Source of the DNA: Lytechinus variegatus
Taxonomy: Eukaryota; Echinodermata; Echinoidea; Temnopleuroida; Toxopneustidae
Assembly: GCF_018143015.1 (NCBI RefSeq)
Contig: NC_054751.1
Location: 19,887,292-19,951,291 of the forward strand
Direction: 5' to 3'
DNA length: 64,000 bases
Shown one piece after another: positions 1 to 14,436 of the stretch. Position 1 is the first letter of the stretch; the number at the start of each line of letters is the position of its first letter. The notes below the pieces were generated by a model that was not told where the DNA came from, did not search any database, and saw only the letters and a list, made by a program, of their open reading frames with translations. Position numbers and translations under genes: made by a program.

Positions 1-172
1 CGCCTGTGTCCGCGATGAGTAGGACCATGTCGGCGGATACCGAGGTCACAGATCCTTTCCCAAACAGTCAGAGGAAGATAATGAGAAGGCTTCTTATCTA
101 ACGAATGGAGAGTATGAACATCAATACAACTAGACTGTGAACTATTACAATTTTCATTAGTAAATGGAAATG

Positions 173-411
173 GAGCGTTGTGGCCCAGTGGATTAGTCTG
201 CGGACTTTGAATTAGTTGGTCGTGCATGGATTCGAATCCCAGCCATAAATTTATCGTTATTGTGCTGCACTCGACCCAGGTGAGGTAAATGGGTACCTGG
301 CAGAAATTTAAAAGGCTGCGGGGCTGAAGCCAGGGTAATAATATCCAATTAAGCGCATAGGGACGCAATTGGCAGTGATATGCGCTATATAAGCATGTTG
401 GTATTATTATT
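173..411 (+). mobile_element. tRNA-derived SINE with L2-like 3' tail
   Basis: A polymerase III A-box-like stretch (GTGGCCCAGTGG, about 178-189) and a B-box-like GATTCGAATCC (about 230-240) mark a tRNA-derived head. A body of about 120 bp follows. The 3' end reads GATATGCGCTATATAAGC and then an ATT-rich tail, which resembles L2-clade LINE 3' ends and suggests mobilisation by such a LINE. The whole unit is about 240 bp, normal for a SINE. No flanking duplication was resolved. It is not a functional tRNA gene because the acceptor stem does not close. Confidence 0.7.
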
Positions 412-930
412 TTAAATGAACCAACTTCATAACGTGGGCCTGGGTTCATTTGAACATCACCAGAGAGTATTAAAATGGCTAATTGAAAGCACGCTCTTGT
501 ACATGCAATAAGCCTACTACAGTACTTCAGATGCCTGTATACAGGTATGGGAGAACTTGAATGGGAAAGTCTAGCTTCAGAAGACAGAGTGAATACATGG
601 TTAACATTCAAAAGAAATACAATCAATGGGTACACACAAAAAATAAGCTATAGATCTTAACCCCTTTCATTGAACATGGAATGCCACTACATTGCCTGTA
701 TTTGAAAAGGCAGAAGGAAGTACAAATAAACTGCCTGGACAATAAGTAAAAATAGACAGCGAAGAGGCATAATGTGTACAACAAAAAAACATTGAAAAGG
801 CGGTGGTGAGCAAGTTCAAAATTCATACATAAAATACAACGTCCAAATACAGAGCTCACTCACCAAAATATTGAATGAAAAAGTTCTAGCAAGATCCTTG
901 ACATCTACAGAAAACAATGTTAACAACTTG

Positions 931-1345
931 GGGGGGGGGCAGTAAAATATATTGCTGTACACATGCGTGACCAAAAAAAAGACAGGTCAATGATCAATCG
1001 CGGGGTCAAACGTATTTAGGGTATTTTCCATTTTTTTAAAGCCTAACGCATTTAGGGTATGTTTTCTCTGAAGCTCGGGTTCTTCCCTATTGTGGTATTT
1101 TTAAACCTATCTGCACGGGGGGGGGGGCTGCAGTACCCATGAATATATTTTTGTCTATTTAAACTTATTGTTAGCAAGTACACAAAACTTGTTTAGAGGC
1201 CAAAATGTGTAAATTAAGCCCGCGAAAAACTTGGTTAGGATGTTATTATTTTGCACAAAGAGGAAAAGATCGTTTAGGGGGAGGGGGTGGAAATAATTTG
1301 GTCACGCGTGTACAGCAATACATTTGACTAGCCCCCCCCCCCCCC
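931..1345. mobile_element. MITE with about 40-bp inverted ends and poly-G/poly-C termini
   Basis: The left end carries a G run and then TATTGCTGTACACATGCGTGACC. The right end carries the complement, GGTCACGCGTGTACAGCAATA, followed by a C run. The interior has no coding capacity and repeats the short motif TTTAGGGTAT. Its inner edge (GCGTGACCAAAAAA) resembles the MITE family at 5990, 49703 and 50943. Between about 1346 and 2594 I see only low-complexity intergenic DNA. Confidence 0.6.
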
Positions 1346-2604
1346 GGGCTAAATTCAAGATAACCTAAAACTTTGGCTAAAGTAGGCAAAAATAAACAGA
1401 GCCATAACGAGAGAGGCTACCTCAGCTAGTGGAGGCTCAAAAAAAAATAATAATCGCGCACCCAATGATATCCAGATACCTGTGGATACCAGCAGAGGCC
1501 TACCAGAGTGAAACACCGCCCCTTACTTCTTCCACGGTCCATTTGATGTAACATCCGTGCGGTTGAGCATTACAGTCGTACAGAAAGCAATTAATGTTTT
1601 TATGCAATTCCCCCCAAAAAAAACACAAAAAAAAAAATTGGGCTTCCGCCGCCAATGGGTATTATGATAGTGAATGAAGAAGGGTCAATTGGACCATCTA
1701 CATCATGTAGACAGAATCGGATCTGATCCTTTGGTAACATTGATAACGTCAAAACTGACTCCTGGGTCATGTTTAACCTAAGTTAGGGTCATTTCTTACT
1801 CGGAAAAGACCCCCCCGCGCGTACGCGCAGCTAGCTGGCATATCTTTTCTGTCAATAAAAGTATACCCAAATATTTTATCGGAGCTCTATAATTTTTCAG
1901 GACTATTAAGCTCAATATACACAGTTTATACAGTATTTTACAATCAGAAGGGAAAATACTTCGACATATTTTGAAAAGGACCCTGAACCACTTCATTGTG
2001 AATAATGATTATTGTTGCAACGGCTGGCTTATGTCTCAAATCATTCTCAGCGTAAGGGTCAAATAATAGGCAAAGAAAACTTTCTATGCAAATCTAAAAA
2101 GAAAAATAAAGAAAGAAAATTAGGATTGTGATGGAAAGAAAGCGGGCTTAAAGGCTATGGGAAGGGGGAATCAAAATCATAAAACTTTTTTTATAGTAAA
2201 ATATGAAAGTTAAACAAAAATATCTTAGACGTTCACATTATTCTTCATACTCGACAGGGCTGACGTCGCCGTTGTTGAACTGGTTGTGTCTTGTTTCAAC
2301 AAGTGCTTTGTGGCCCATATCAGAAAGCGTGATCACTTCCAATCAAGCGAACACTTAAAAAAAAGACGAATGTTCATTCAGTTGCATGATACCATGGGTT
2401 CATGCTGATACCAAAATCAATATTCCGTCTTGTGATTGCCCTTTGTGATACTTCAGCTTGCTTGTGTTCGTACCTTGGAATCAACAGTTTCATTTTTATT
2501 GCAGAAAAACAAATCATTGCATTTCATATGTACACAAAGCTTGTTCACATTAATGTATATAAGGTCCATGGGTGTTGATCACCGGGGAATGGAGGGATAT
2601 CTCC

Positions 2605-4348
<1,744 letters not shown>

Positions 4349-5401
4349 GGATATCTCCCCCTAATATTTCTGGTTGGGAGATGGCCCCTGTTATCATCCC
4401 CCGATAATTTACGGTGGAGCATCATTCATAATCATGATGAAACATGACAATGATCATGATGATATTAAGGGAGTACATGATGATCAGGATGGTATTATTG
4501 ATTGTCGTATGAGCATGATGGCCATCATTTATTTTCTTAGAATTGTTATATGTTTATTGTTATTAAACAGATGGATGGAGAAAGAACAAAAAATTGAGGA
4601 TGAAATAGAATAACATGTTCATATTTGTGTTTCTATACACGACAATATATTTACTTTTTTATTTACCCCTCCTGGCAAACACGGGGGGTGCTCCAATTAT
4701 TTTACCACCCTGTTGAATGCCACTTTATTTTGATAGCATTATCTATTCCGGTTTATGATGGAAAATATGTGGATAACACACAAAAGAAACGAGAATTTAA
4801 GTTTAAAAGTGAAATCAATCCTGAAAACCGACAAGAATCCTCAAAATGGCTCATTTTCAGGTTATTTTCTTTTAAAAATCAAATTCAGTTCACGATCGCA
4901 TTATTGATCTTGTCCATTTACGTAGTACCTAATCTTGTAGGAATAAAGCAAAAATATACATAACACTTACTTAGTCTTAAAGACTACCCCCCCCCCCCTC
5001 CCCCGACGGCGAACAGATGTGGGGCTTGTGGTCATAGACCAGAAAAGGCTTTACAACAAAGACAGAAAATGAAATGAGAGGAAAGGAAAAGAAACATGGT
5101 CAAATATATATATATATAAAGAGGGCGTCTTTTACAGTGCGCTTCCACCATCTTCAAAGCATTGATTTCTTTGAAAGGTGAGTTTCACAATCCGTATGCC
5201 CATGAATAGACGTGTTTTTCACGACTTTTTCAGAAACGGATTTTGAATTCTCTTTTTTTGGTCACATCATGGGCACTGACGAAGAGTGTGACTTTACCTT
5301 TCAATTTTGAGAGCTATGCTCCTTTTAAAATCTACGATTTTATTTCCACGCCATTTTACTAAAGATTTTGTGAATACTTTATTCCTTATGCCGAAGCAGA
5401 C

Positions 5402-5407
<6 letters not shown>

Positions 5408-5483
<76 letters not shown>
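5408..5483. repeat. (TA)n microsatellite
   Basis: About 75 bp of uninterrupted TA repeats, immediately before the antisense P450 exon fragment. Confidence 0.95.
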
Positions 5484-5487
<4 letters not shown>

Positions 5488-5546
5488 GTTCCTGTGATAA
5501 AAAGGTAACCAATTTTGCTCGCTCGCATCACTCTTATGCAGCTTGT

Positions 5547-5655
5547 CGAAGGGCTGACCCGATGACTCCTGATTTCCTCCGCCAGACAACGGGTCTCAAG
5601 ATTTATTTGAGAAAAAAGACTCCTCTGATCAAAGCCAAGAGAGCAGATTTTCTCT
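5547..5655 (-). pseudogene. Antisense fragment of a CYP exon 2
   Basis: Read on the minus strand, this stretch matches the part of P450 exon 2 that encodes the region around residues 135-165 of gene 1 ([20 protein letters not shown]). The match has many substitutions and a one-base deletion near the EIRSHRGQP segment. Only about 110 bp remain, with no splice sites or flanking exon sequence. It lies upstream of gene 1 in the opposite orientation, so it is a relic of an older rearrangement in the P450 array. It cannot encode a functional product. Confidence 0.8.
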
Positions 5656-5989
5656 TGGATATACCTTTTTTAACAGATGACATTTAAAATCATGTACCTC
5701 AAAATAATGGATGACATTGAAAAACTTCTAAAAATACATATTTGTAATTCACTTATTATCCAAGATTCACCGTACCAGCTGTAATGTTGTAATGGAAAAT
5801 GTAGTTTTAAAGGTCAGATAGGAATCGCCTAAGATTTACAGACTTAACTATGTTAACGGTCAAGATATCAAAGAAGAACATGAAGTAGTCGCGGTAGTTG
5901 TAGAATATCAAGAGGAAGAAGAAGAGAAAGAAAAAATATGGAGATGAATGGACAGGAGAGACTTTTGCTGCAAGTATATGTCGCTTCCC

Positions 5990-6565
5990 CCCCTGGGGGG
6001 GGGGGGCTTCCATTGACGGGTGGATACCATGCGCGACCATGATGGGGTCTCGAAAAGCACCTTATACACGTATTTTCCATATCCTGCAAATGCACCCCTT
6101 AACAAGTATTGGCGTGTGGAACCCTACCCTTAACAAGTATTGAAAACCATACGATACTCTTGGCGAGTACTCCCGTAAATGAGCCCCTAAACAAGTACAG
6201 CGATATTGTTATGTCACGGGTCCGTCGGTCGTCGGTTTTACCTTTCCACATCATTTGGTTTAGTACGGCCCCAACTTCCACAGCTCGCGCAAATCGGACT
6301 CTAAACACGTATGTGTTGGGGCAAAAAGGACATTCCTTTATAAAACATTCTAATTTTTGTTTCATCATCCCCGCAAATTTGACCCTAAACACGTACGTAG
6401 CTTTCCTTGCAAAATAGATACCCTTTTTTCATTATTTTTGTGTTTTTGAGACCCATATCACGTTACGTATGTATTGTGCTCTATCTTGAAAAAGACATCC
6501 TTTTATGTGTTTTTTGGGTCGCGCATGGTATCCACTCGTCAATGTAAGTGCCCCCCCCCCCCCGG
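5990..6565. mobile_element. MITE inserted in the 5' flank of CYP gene 1
   Basis: Inverted ends contain GAC(G/C)(A/G)GTGGATACCATGCGCGACC-type sequence beyond G/C runs: TGGATACCATGCGCGACC at 6030 and its complement at about 6517. GTCGCTTCCC occurs on both sides (5980-5989 and 6566-6575), a 10-bp target duplication. The interior repeats ACACGTA-type motifs and has no transposase. The paralogous leader of gene 2 (about 16285-16310) runs straight across this point without the element, giving an empty site. It sits about 170 bp upstream of the gene 1 start codon and separates that start from older upstream DNA. Confidence 0.85.
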
Positions 6566-6736
6566 GTCGCTTCCCTATCAAAATGAAATGTCCTGATACT
6601 ACCCAAAATAGCTTCAGAACACTGATAAGATGAATACGACGGCCTGTCAGTTTTCTCATTGGTAAGTGCGCTAGTACACCGTTTCCAATAAAGTCTAACA
6701 ATTTTCATATCTTAACTCGTTGAATAAGAAAAGAAG

Positions 6737-9700
6737 ATGTTTTTGATATCATCCACATCGATATTCCTCGGAATTATCGCGTTCGTTATGTGCCTGTGGT
6801 TCGTTCGGCGTCCTAAAAACCTTCCTCCGGGGCCATGGACACTGCCTTTGATTGGATACCGATTCAAAGACGGTCTGGTTCATGAAAGTTACGCGACGTT
6901 AGCCAAGAAGTATGGGCCGATTTTTAGCGTTGGACGAGGAATGTTTCTCTTCGTGGTCTTGAACGATAAGGAGAGCGTAAAACAGGCGCTTGTTAAGTCG
7001 GGAGAGTTCTTTTCACACCGATTTGTACCGGGGCCCGTTAACTGGTCCATACCGGACGATAAGAAAACAGGTAAATCCACTTTTACAAATTAAGAGAAAG
7101 ATAAAAATAAGACTTCTAAACCTGCAGGTAACAATAAGAAAATACATAATGAAGGATTTGATTTTAAGTGAATGTCTTTCGAAATGGAGAAAAGGAGTAA
7201 AAATAAAAAGGAGATAAAAAACGAGGCTTTGGGGGCTCAAGGCTCCTCAAAATATGTACCCCCCCCCCGAATAGAGAATAAACACACACTTATGTGTCAT
7301 GAAATCACAACCATGATAGGTCCAATGGAAATAAACCTCTGGCCCACCATGCATGGGTCTCTGGAATTACAATTTTTCACATTTCATACTACCATTTTGG
7401 CTGTGTTTGAAGAAATATATAAATTTATGAACAAAGGTAGACTTACGTTAATACACATGTTTCATTCATGCATTTTTGTATTCCTGCTAATACGTATTTA
7501 TTAATACTCTGTTGACATAGGTGACAGTTTTCCAGAGGATCATGTTGTCTGATTACTTCGGGTATTTTAGCTATGTCCCTTTAATGTAATTAAACGGCAC
7601 GGGATGTTGTTCTAGTGCATGGTAGCTTTTTATTACTATATTTGTTGATTTTCTATCTATAAAGCATCCATTGTTTGGAGTAATGGAAAACCATGGGATG
7701 ACCAGCGAAAATTTTCTCTTCCGGCTCTTCGTTTCTTTGGCTTTGGTAAGAGGAGTCTTGTTCCTCAGATCAACCTTGAGGCCCGTTGTCTGGCGGAGGA
7801 AATCAGGAGTCATCGTGGTCAGCCCTTCGATCCAGCGGATTTACTGAACAAAGCAAGTAGTAACGTTATAGCTCAACTTGTCTTTGGTCGCCGATACGAA
7901 TATGGAGACGTCGAGTTTGTTAGAATTCTTCGAATGATGAGAGATATCTTGGCCCTCATTCGCGATGATGAACTAGTAAATGTGTTCGAACCGCTCATTC
8001 ATACGCCGGGGTATAAACCATTCCGGGAAAAGGTTAACAATCTAATGGACTTCTCTAGGTCTCTCCTCATGGCCCACAGAGAAACTTTCCAAGATGATCA
8101 CATCAGGGACTTCGTGGACGCATTCTTTGCTGACGAAATTTCCCAAAACTATACCTTGGATCATTTCGCTAGGATGGTGCTGGACATATTCACCGCTGGT
8201 ACAGATACCACGGCGGTTACTACTTTATGGGGGATGCTATATTTAGCGCTTCATCCTGATATACAGACGAGGGTAATTATATCATTCACACTATCTTTTT
8301 TTTCATTACTTGTATCTCTTTATGAAAAATGAACTAGAGTCTATGCCTCTATTATGTCCATGGAGCTCTCGAAATGATTTAGGAGTGACCCAGCAAAATA
8401 TCGTCTATCAAGCAAGGTGAATCTAGAATATACCAGGGGTGTAGGTATTCATTTACCTTCGGAAGTAGGCCTACTTAAACTTTAAAATAATTTCTGACTA
8501 GATATCACCCCCCCCCCCGAAAGAAATCATTAAAACGGGGCAGTAATTAGCTGACTAAAAAACCTCTAAAACTAAAAGAAAAACGAGAAACCCAAAGTAA
8601 CTTTACTATGAAGATCCCCGCAAGGTCTCATAAGAGATCAATAAAACTTTCCAGAAATCCCTGAAGGAAGATCATTGAGACCACTGAACTGCTGAAAGAA
8701 CTCTAAAGTACCGGCCAAGAACTTTTGAGAGGGCTTTTATATTTTATAACACGCAAAATATACATTCTCATCATTTGATTATTTGTCACATTCAATCATC
8801 TTTAATTGACGCATGATTGTAATGATATTCAGTGTTTATACCGATTATCATATACTATCACCATGCAGGTACAAAATGAGTTAGATGCAGTTGTCGGGCA
8901 TGGCCGACAACCGACTATGGATGATCGCGCAAATCTTCCTTACTGCCACGCCACTCTGATGGAGATCATGCGAATCAGACCTGTCCTCCCATTATCCCTC
9001 CCTCACATGACGTCAGCAGATGTAACTCTTGGACCTTATACCATTCCTAAGGGGACTATCGTTATCCCTAACCTGTGGGCTGTTCATCATGATCCTAAAG
9101 ACTGGTGTGAACCACACGAATTCAACCCTGATAGATTTCTGATTGCCGATGGTCAGACTGTCGTCAAGAATGAGGCTTGGATGCCATTTAGCGTAGGTCT
9201 GTATTTTTTTTAAATTTTGATTTGCATTTAATTTATTTTTCGTTGAAGAAAAGTAAAAGTACAAATAGAATAATAAATGTGATATTAGCAAAATGAGGCT
9301 TTGGTACAAGGGTTCAAGGAGCTCTGGTATTTTTCATTAGTAATATGAAATGAGAAAGATATACCACAATCCACGTTATCAACGGAATGGTCATAGAGCG
9401 ACCAAGTGGCCATGCATTTCATTTCCTCACTGGGCATTGTGGTACACACCAGTAATCCAACGAAGTTACGATTGGAATGTAGAGGATTCGAGGTTCGAGC
9501 CTTAGGTCTTGCAGATGGTGACGTTAAAAGACCCGTTTACATGGGCGGAAATCTGTCCCCAAAGGTAGGGGGACCAGCGCCTGGAACGTTTGACAGCAAA
9601 AAAAAAAGGAAAAGAAGGTTATCACCAAAAATGTATGGTCATTTAAACATATTTGACAAGCAAAAAAAAAGGGTTTTCACCAAAGATATAACGTCATTTA

Positions 9701-11320
9701 GTCCAAAATACACGTGTTATTTCGATTGTGAAGTAATGCATTTTCTCTATCATAAAAGACCAAAAATGGTAGGGGGACATTTGATATCGTGTCCCCCTAC
9801 TATACGTCCCTCTGTCCCCCTTGGGATTTCCGCCCATGGTTCCATATACGAAAGTGCTAATATCTGAATGACAAGACGTTTGTAAAAAAAAAAAAGCCAA
9901 TTACACACAAAACAAGCCCATAGAATGATCGATCTAGGCGTATAGGCCTATGGGTGGGAGTGGGAGGGAGGGTGAGTATGTGTGTGTGAGGGCAATCTGA
10001 AACTCAGTTATTATTAATCACCCTAGACATGCCAGCGGACGTGGTTGTGATATCATAAAATAACAAATTTTCATCCTCTATAACAAGGCTCAATTTGGAA
10101 CATAGCACGCGAGCTTAGATCGGTGATAGGAGACTATTCCTACCGCCCCACACACACTACTTTAGTTTAATTGGCGGAAGGAGAACTTATAATTGATGAG
10201 TGCAGTGTGAAACAGTTTGAAATTAGATGAGGAAACGAGGAAACGATTGGAATGGCGAACTGGACTGGGTACGTTCGCGGTTGATGGGTAAAATGCAATG
10301 TTCCCAGAAGTAGGTCATTGCAAACTCCACATTATCAGGCTGTGTGTGTGTGTGGGTGTGAGAACGCTTATGTGTGTTGTGTGTGTACTTCTCTTTTTCT
10401 TCTGTATAAGTATACTTCACTCTGTAGTCGATTTAACACATTATAATCATATCTATAATTAATGAATATCATTATTATTATCTTATCATCGGTACTTTGT
10501 GGTGCCATCAATCCGATGGTCCTCTTTTTCATATTATGTCAGCCAACGATATTCTCGAGAAAAAAAATCCACTTTTATGCGTTAAGTACCTCAAAATGGA
10601 CATTTGAAAGCTCGGACAGGTTTGTTGCACCACAAATTGCTTCCCCTGATCAATTATTGTCACCCCTGCTCAAATTGTCGCCTCATTTTGGCGACAATTT
10701 GTGGAGGAGGTGACACCACAAATTGTCCCGTGTGTTATTAGACAAACGGAGAATTATTCCAACTGTTGTTAGATCATGTGGATAAAAAACCTAATTTTCC
10801 ACGGTCTCTGCTGCTGTTCTCTGTATTAGCCTCCCAAAAGGTAAATTGCCAGTTGGTCTAAACCCGATATGACTAATGGCCATTTAGCCTCATCCTATAC
10901 ATGGTATAATTCCATTTCGTCTACAACCAGTTTACCTTTTGGTCTAATTGTCATTTTGCCTATTTATCATTCCGTCTAATTTTTATTTGGTCTAATTTCT
11001 ATTTGGTCTAAAATCTAATTGGTCTAAGACCACTTGGTCAACTCTTGTAACAGACTGGAAATACTTATTTTGGATTTAGACGAAAAGGCGATTAGAGCAT
11101 TTGGCTATTTTTTCCTTTCTGATCTTGACATCCCTCACCAGGTCGCCGTGATTGTCTAGGTCAACAGCTCGCTAAGATGGAGGCATTTCTGCTCTTCACC
11201 AACCTCTTCCAGCAGTTCGAATTCAAACTTCCTCCTGATCAACCAACCCACACCATGCGAGGACAGTCTGGACTTACAATGCCACCAGAAAGCTATAAGA
11301 TCCGTGCCTTCGAACGGTAA
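6737..11320 (+). CDS. Cytochrome P450, CYP2 clan, gene 1 (intact, four exons)
   Basis: Predicted microsomal haem-thiolate monooxygenase that would use electrons from NADPH-P450 reductase; substrate unknown. Exons: 6737-7070, 7665-8272, 8869-9196, 11142-11320, all with GT-AG introns, giving 482 residues (usual CYP2 length is about 490). Visible parts: N-terminal ER anchor (3-23), proline hinge LPPGPW (29-34), C-helix W122xxxR126, I-helix AGTDTT (289-294), K-helix E346xxR349, FNPDRF (399-404), and haem loop F421-SVGRRDCLG with ligand Cys428. Introns before VQNELD (315) and within Gly424 fall where vertebrate CYP2 genes have introns, which supports the clan call. First of three tandem copies; its leader and introns 2-3 align with those of gene 2. 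Exact subfamily (2U/2J-like or lineage-specific) cannot be fixed by eye. Confidence 0.93.
9541..9838. mobile_element. MITE in intron 3 of CYP gene 1
   Basis: ATGGGCGGAAATC at the left end is matched by its complement GATTTCCGCCCAT at the right end. Internal GTAGGGGGAC and GTCCCCCTAC blocks are also inverted. The long open frame across this region is a by-product of the repeat. Just upstream (about 9380-9540) is sequence with a B-box-like GAGGTTCGAGCC, probably a decayed SINE; the part before it aligns with intron 3 of gene 2 (25190-25530). Confidence 0.6.
10671..10701. repeat. Short perfect hairpin (12-bp arms) in intron 3 of CYP gene 1
   Basis: CAAATTGTCGCC and GGCGACAATTTG are separated by seven bases. 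Another CACAAATTG copy on each side suggests a degenerate inverted-repeat element of about 100 bp. No function can be assigned. Confidence 0.6.
10845..11095. repeat. TTGGTCTAA-type interspersed short repeat cluster
   Basis: About eight irregularly spaced copies of TTGGTCTAA/TTTGGTCTAATT and variants such as TTCGTCTA and TTTAGCCT, ending just before the exon 4 acceptor of CYP gene 1. The spacing is uneven, so this is a degenerate repeat rather than a satellite. It probably derives from a mobile element. Confidence 0.6.
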
Positions 11321-14262
11321 ACACAACGGATTTAGCATGCAGATACTCTTACATTTAGTAATTTTCTTCACCTGTAAGCACAAGGAAAAGGAGTGATAAA
11401 ATCCGATGTGAATCATGTGAATCGGAACATTCTAAATACAATTGTAATTATGAACAGAACACAATATCTCACTATACAATGCGAATGCGATGTGCAAGTT
11501 AAAGAAGAAAAAAAGAAAGCAGTCCTTAAATATTGATGTTTCAAGATTTGCTTGTGGGATCCATGGAGAGGATACTTAACTCACTAATCACACAACGCTA
11601 GTGCGTAGCGCGAGCTGAATTCAGCACTATGAACAGGATGCCTATCTCGCTAAACAAATTGAGGAAAGGTCGAGTCAAGAGCAGAATATTTATGGTATAG
11701 TATCATGATCTTGAAAATGGGATATTTTCAGCACCATGTAATCCATTTAGACAGCACATGTAGTCAAATCTCTATAACCAGGCAATGCGAGCGCGAAACG
11801 CGAGCAAAATCTTAGATTGTACCTTTTTTTATTATATATATATATTTTCAATTATGACCCTTTTTTACTCTCTTTTCTTCCTCGTGTTATCTTTCTACTT
11901 CTTTTTTCTCTGATCTCTTCTGGATTATCACCTTTTCTTTTAAATTATTTTCAACCTGCAACCAAGTTCACTTTCTCATTCCTTCTCTATTAAGCCATGA
12001 GGAACTGCAATGACAATTATAATGCAAGTGAGATTAAGGAGGGCTGAGTGATTATGAATGTGAATAAGTGAGATTGCAGTGCATTGCATGACGTGTGGTA
12101 GTGAGAGGCCTGTTGGTACATAATGACACTCCAGATAATTATGGTGGCAAGCACAGCCATTTGCTGGCTATTAGGCTATACTTTTCACCACTCTAAATTT
12201 GAAGTCATTGCAAGTAGGTTATTATTTCTGTATCTTAACATTACAAGGGTATGGATTATATAGGGAATAAAAAATAAATAAATAAAACTGTGCAAAGATC
12301 GCTTCCTGAAGAACGGTTGTGTCCTCACACTAAAACCAGTTTAACAAGGCAAAGCGATCTTGAAAACAACATCGCGAGGTGGTTTTCCAAACCGGCTTGG
12401 AACATCGCTTTCAAGACCGCTTAGACCGTTCTCATTACACGTTAAACTAGTTTCTACTCAACTATTTTTAGGAAGGTAATGAGAACGGGGTCTATCATTT
12501 CTAGCCTTGGGTTGGAAGGGAAGTTAATGCATCATACCCAAAACTGTCTTTGGTCATATTTTACACGTCACGCAGCATGCCGTGCGCATGGTCAGATGAT
12601 CCGGTCCCACTAGAACGTGAGCATACCATCCTTTCTCTCTTTTTATATTATGAATTTTTAGTCAGCTATGGGATGTTAATGTTTTGCAAAACTCTTAAGA
12701 CATGCCTTTGTGAATTTATGTTGGTTATTAATGACTAATGTTTATACTTTTTTCTGAATAATTATTAGCCTGTATGCCAAAATACTATGTTTTTGTATAA
12801 TTTTCTGTATTATGAATAATTATATTTCTCTATGATTAGTGTTTTGTTTGGTTTATATTGTAACATTACATTTTGCAATGTGCCATTACTTATACGATTT
12901 GAACCAAATGAATTTCATAAATACTATTACATGGAGAAAAAAAACCACCAGTATATATCCAGGGAAATATCGATGAATTTATTAAAATACATAAAACAAT
13001 GAAAATAATACAAAAAAAAAGAAAAACTACATTCGTTCCCCAAATCTGTTAATCCTAAGTTGTTTTTTCTGAACAAGTCTGTTTTGAAAACAGTTAATGC
13101 CCTCATCTGTATGTGATAAGTGAACTTGCCGATATTATTTCATCATACTGCATACTGTATTTTTTTGTATTTATGCGACGTTAAACATAACTATGTTAAA
13201 CATAGTAATATCAATCGATACACGGCTGGTGTGTTATTATCATTTGATTATTCTTGACATGCTTGATGTGTTTTCCTTTTAGTACTGCTTTTATTGTAAT
13301 TTTTAATATGATTTATATTGATTTTATTCATGGACGTAGTCTTTCTTGAGGGGCGTCCTTTTTCAAGCCTTTGTGCTCATGACTGTCCCCTCCCATGCAA
13401 TGATTGTTATTGTTATTTTACCGTGAAATATTATCAATATATTTTATGTTGTATGATTAATTTTTTGAATGGAAACAAAGAATCAATCATTCAATATAGG
13501 ACAATTTCATGAGCCATGAATAACTGCATATGTTTAGGCCCTCCCTCATTTTGATGGTGCATAAAAGCAAAAATTGTTTTAACAACAAATGCATTTTATA
13601 TATTCTTATTAACTTAGCAGAAGTCACACTTTTCCCTTTGCTCATTACAAATTTGCCTTGTATATGTTTGAAACCTATAATGTCATGATATATAAGCCCT
13701 AAGATGTATAGGCCCTAAATTTCACAAATAGATTTGATTTCCACATAAACTATTTGAAAAGTTTGAATTTTGATGATACTCCTATATTTTTGCCATTTTA
13801 TCAATAATGTCAGAATCTGACACAAAAAATCATGCAGTTATCTCATAGAAATTACATTTTGACCTCACACAGAACTGTGTTTTCATGTTCTTACCCTATG
13901 ATCAATAAATCTCTTCTTATTGGTTGTTTTAAGCGTAACTGGTATTCCGTATTCAAGAAGGCCTACTTTCATTTTCTGTCAATGTTTCGAGTTGTTCTTT
14001 TTCTTGAACTAAAATACTTGTAAACTTGAAACTTGTTGTGCGTTACAATGTTTGGTAATTTGACGGTAAAACTGGACTACAATATTAAGGCCTAGAAAGT
14101 GATTTTAGTATGCTCTATATAATGCGATTTTCGTAGTCAATTTCTTAAAAAAAGTCCCTATCGTGGGAGGGAATACCCCCTCCCCCGCTCGCTTCGCGCC
14201 CTCGCCGGGACTCAAATACCAATCACCCCCCCCCCCAACAAAGAAATCGACACCTATGGAGT
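11321..14262. other. Intergenic DNA after CYP gene 1
   Basis: AT-rich DNA with no convincing coding region. It includes GCGCGAGC-type scraps at about 11605 and 11790 that recur elsewhere in the window. A possible MITE lies at about 12290-12480, where GCGATCTTGAAA and TTTCAAGACCGC lie inverted within AACGGTC-type flanks. No clear polyadenylation signal was seen close to the gene 1 stop codon; AATAAA strings first cluster at about 12266-12286. Confidence 0.6.
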
Positions 14263-14436
14263 GTAGTCTGCAGACACAGACCCATATATATTATTTAATC
14301 ACTAAATTTAAGTGTGTGATCCATAAAAAGACTATCACATACAAAACTTGCTGTGGCAATTCCCGAGCGAGAGGGCATTCAGTTCACATTCAGACCCTTA
14401 ATCTAGTGAAGGGTCTGTACAACAGACAATATGGTT
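14263..14436. mobile_element. Short MITE-like repeat (TCTGCAGACACAGACC ends)
   Basis: GTCTGCAGACACAGACCC at the left is mirrored by GGGTCTGTACAACAGAC at the right. The internal GAGCGAGAGGGC block also occurs at about 43640 within the foldback at 43550-43870, so both belong to one family. Confidence 0.55.

Noticed and set aside
9406-9867. 153-codon open frame in CYP gene 1 intron 3
   Set aside because: It spans a SINE-like remnant and a MITE with inverted ends; the composition is low-complexity Lys/Arg and there is no domain.
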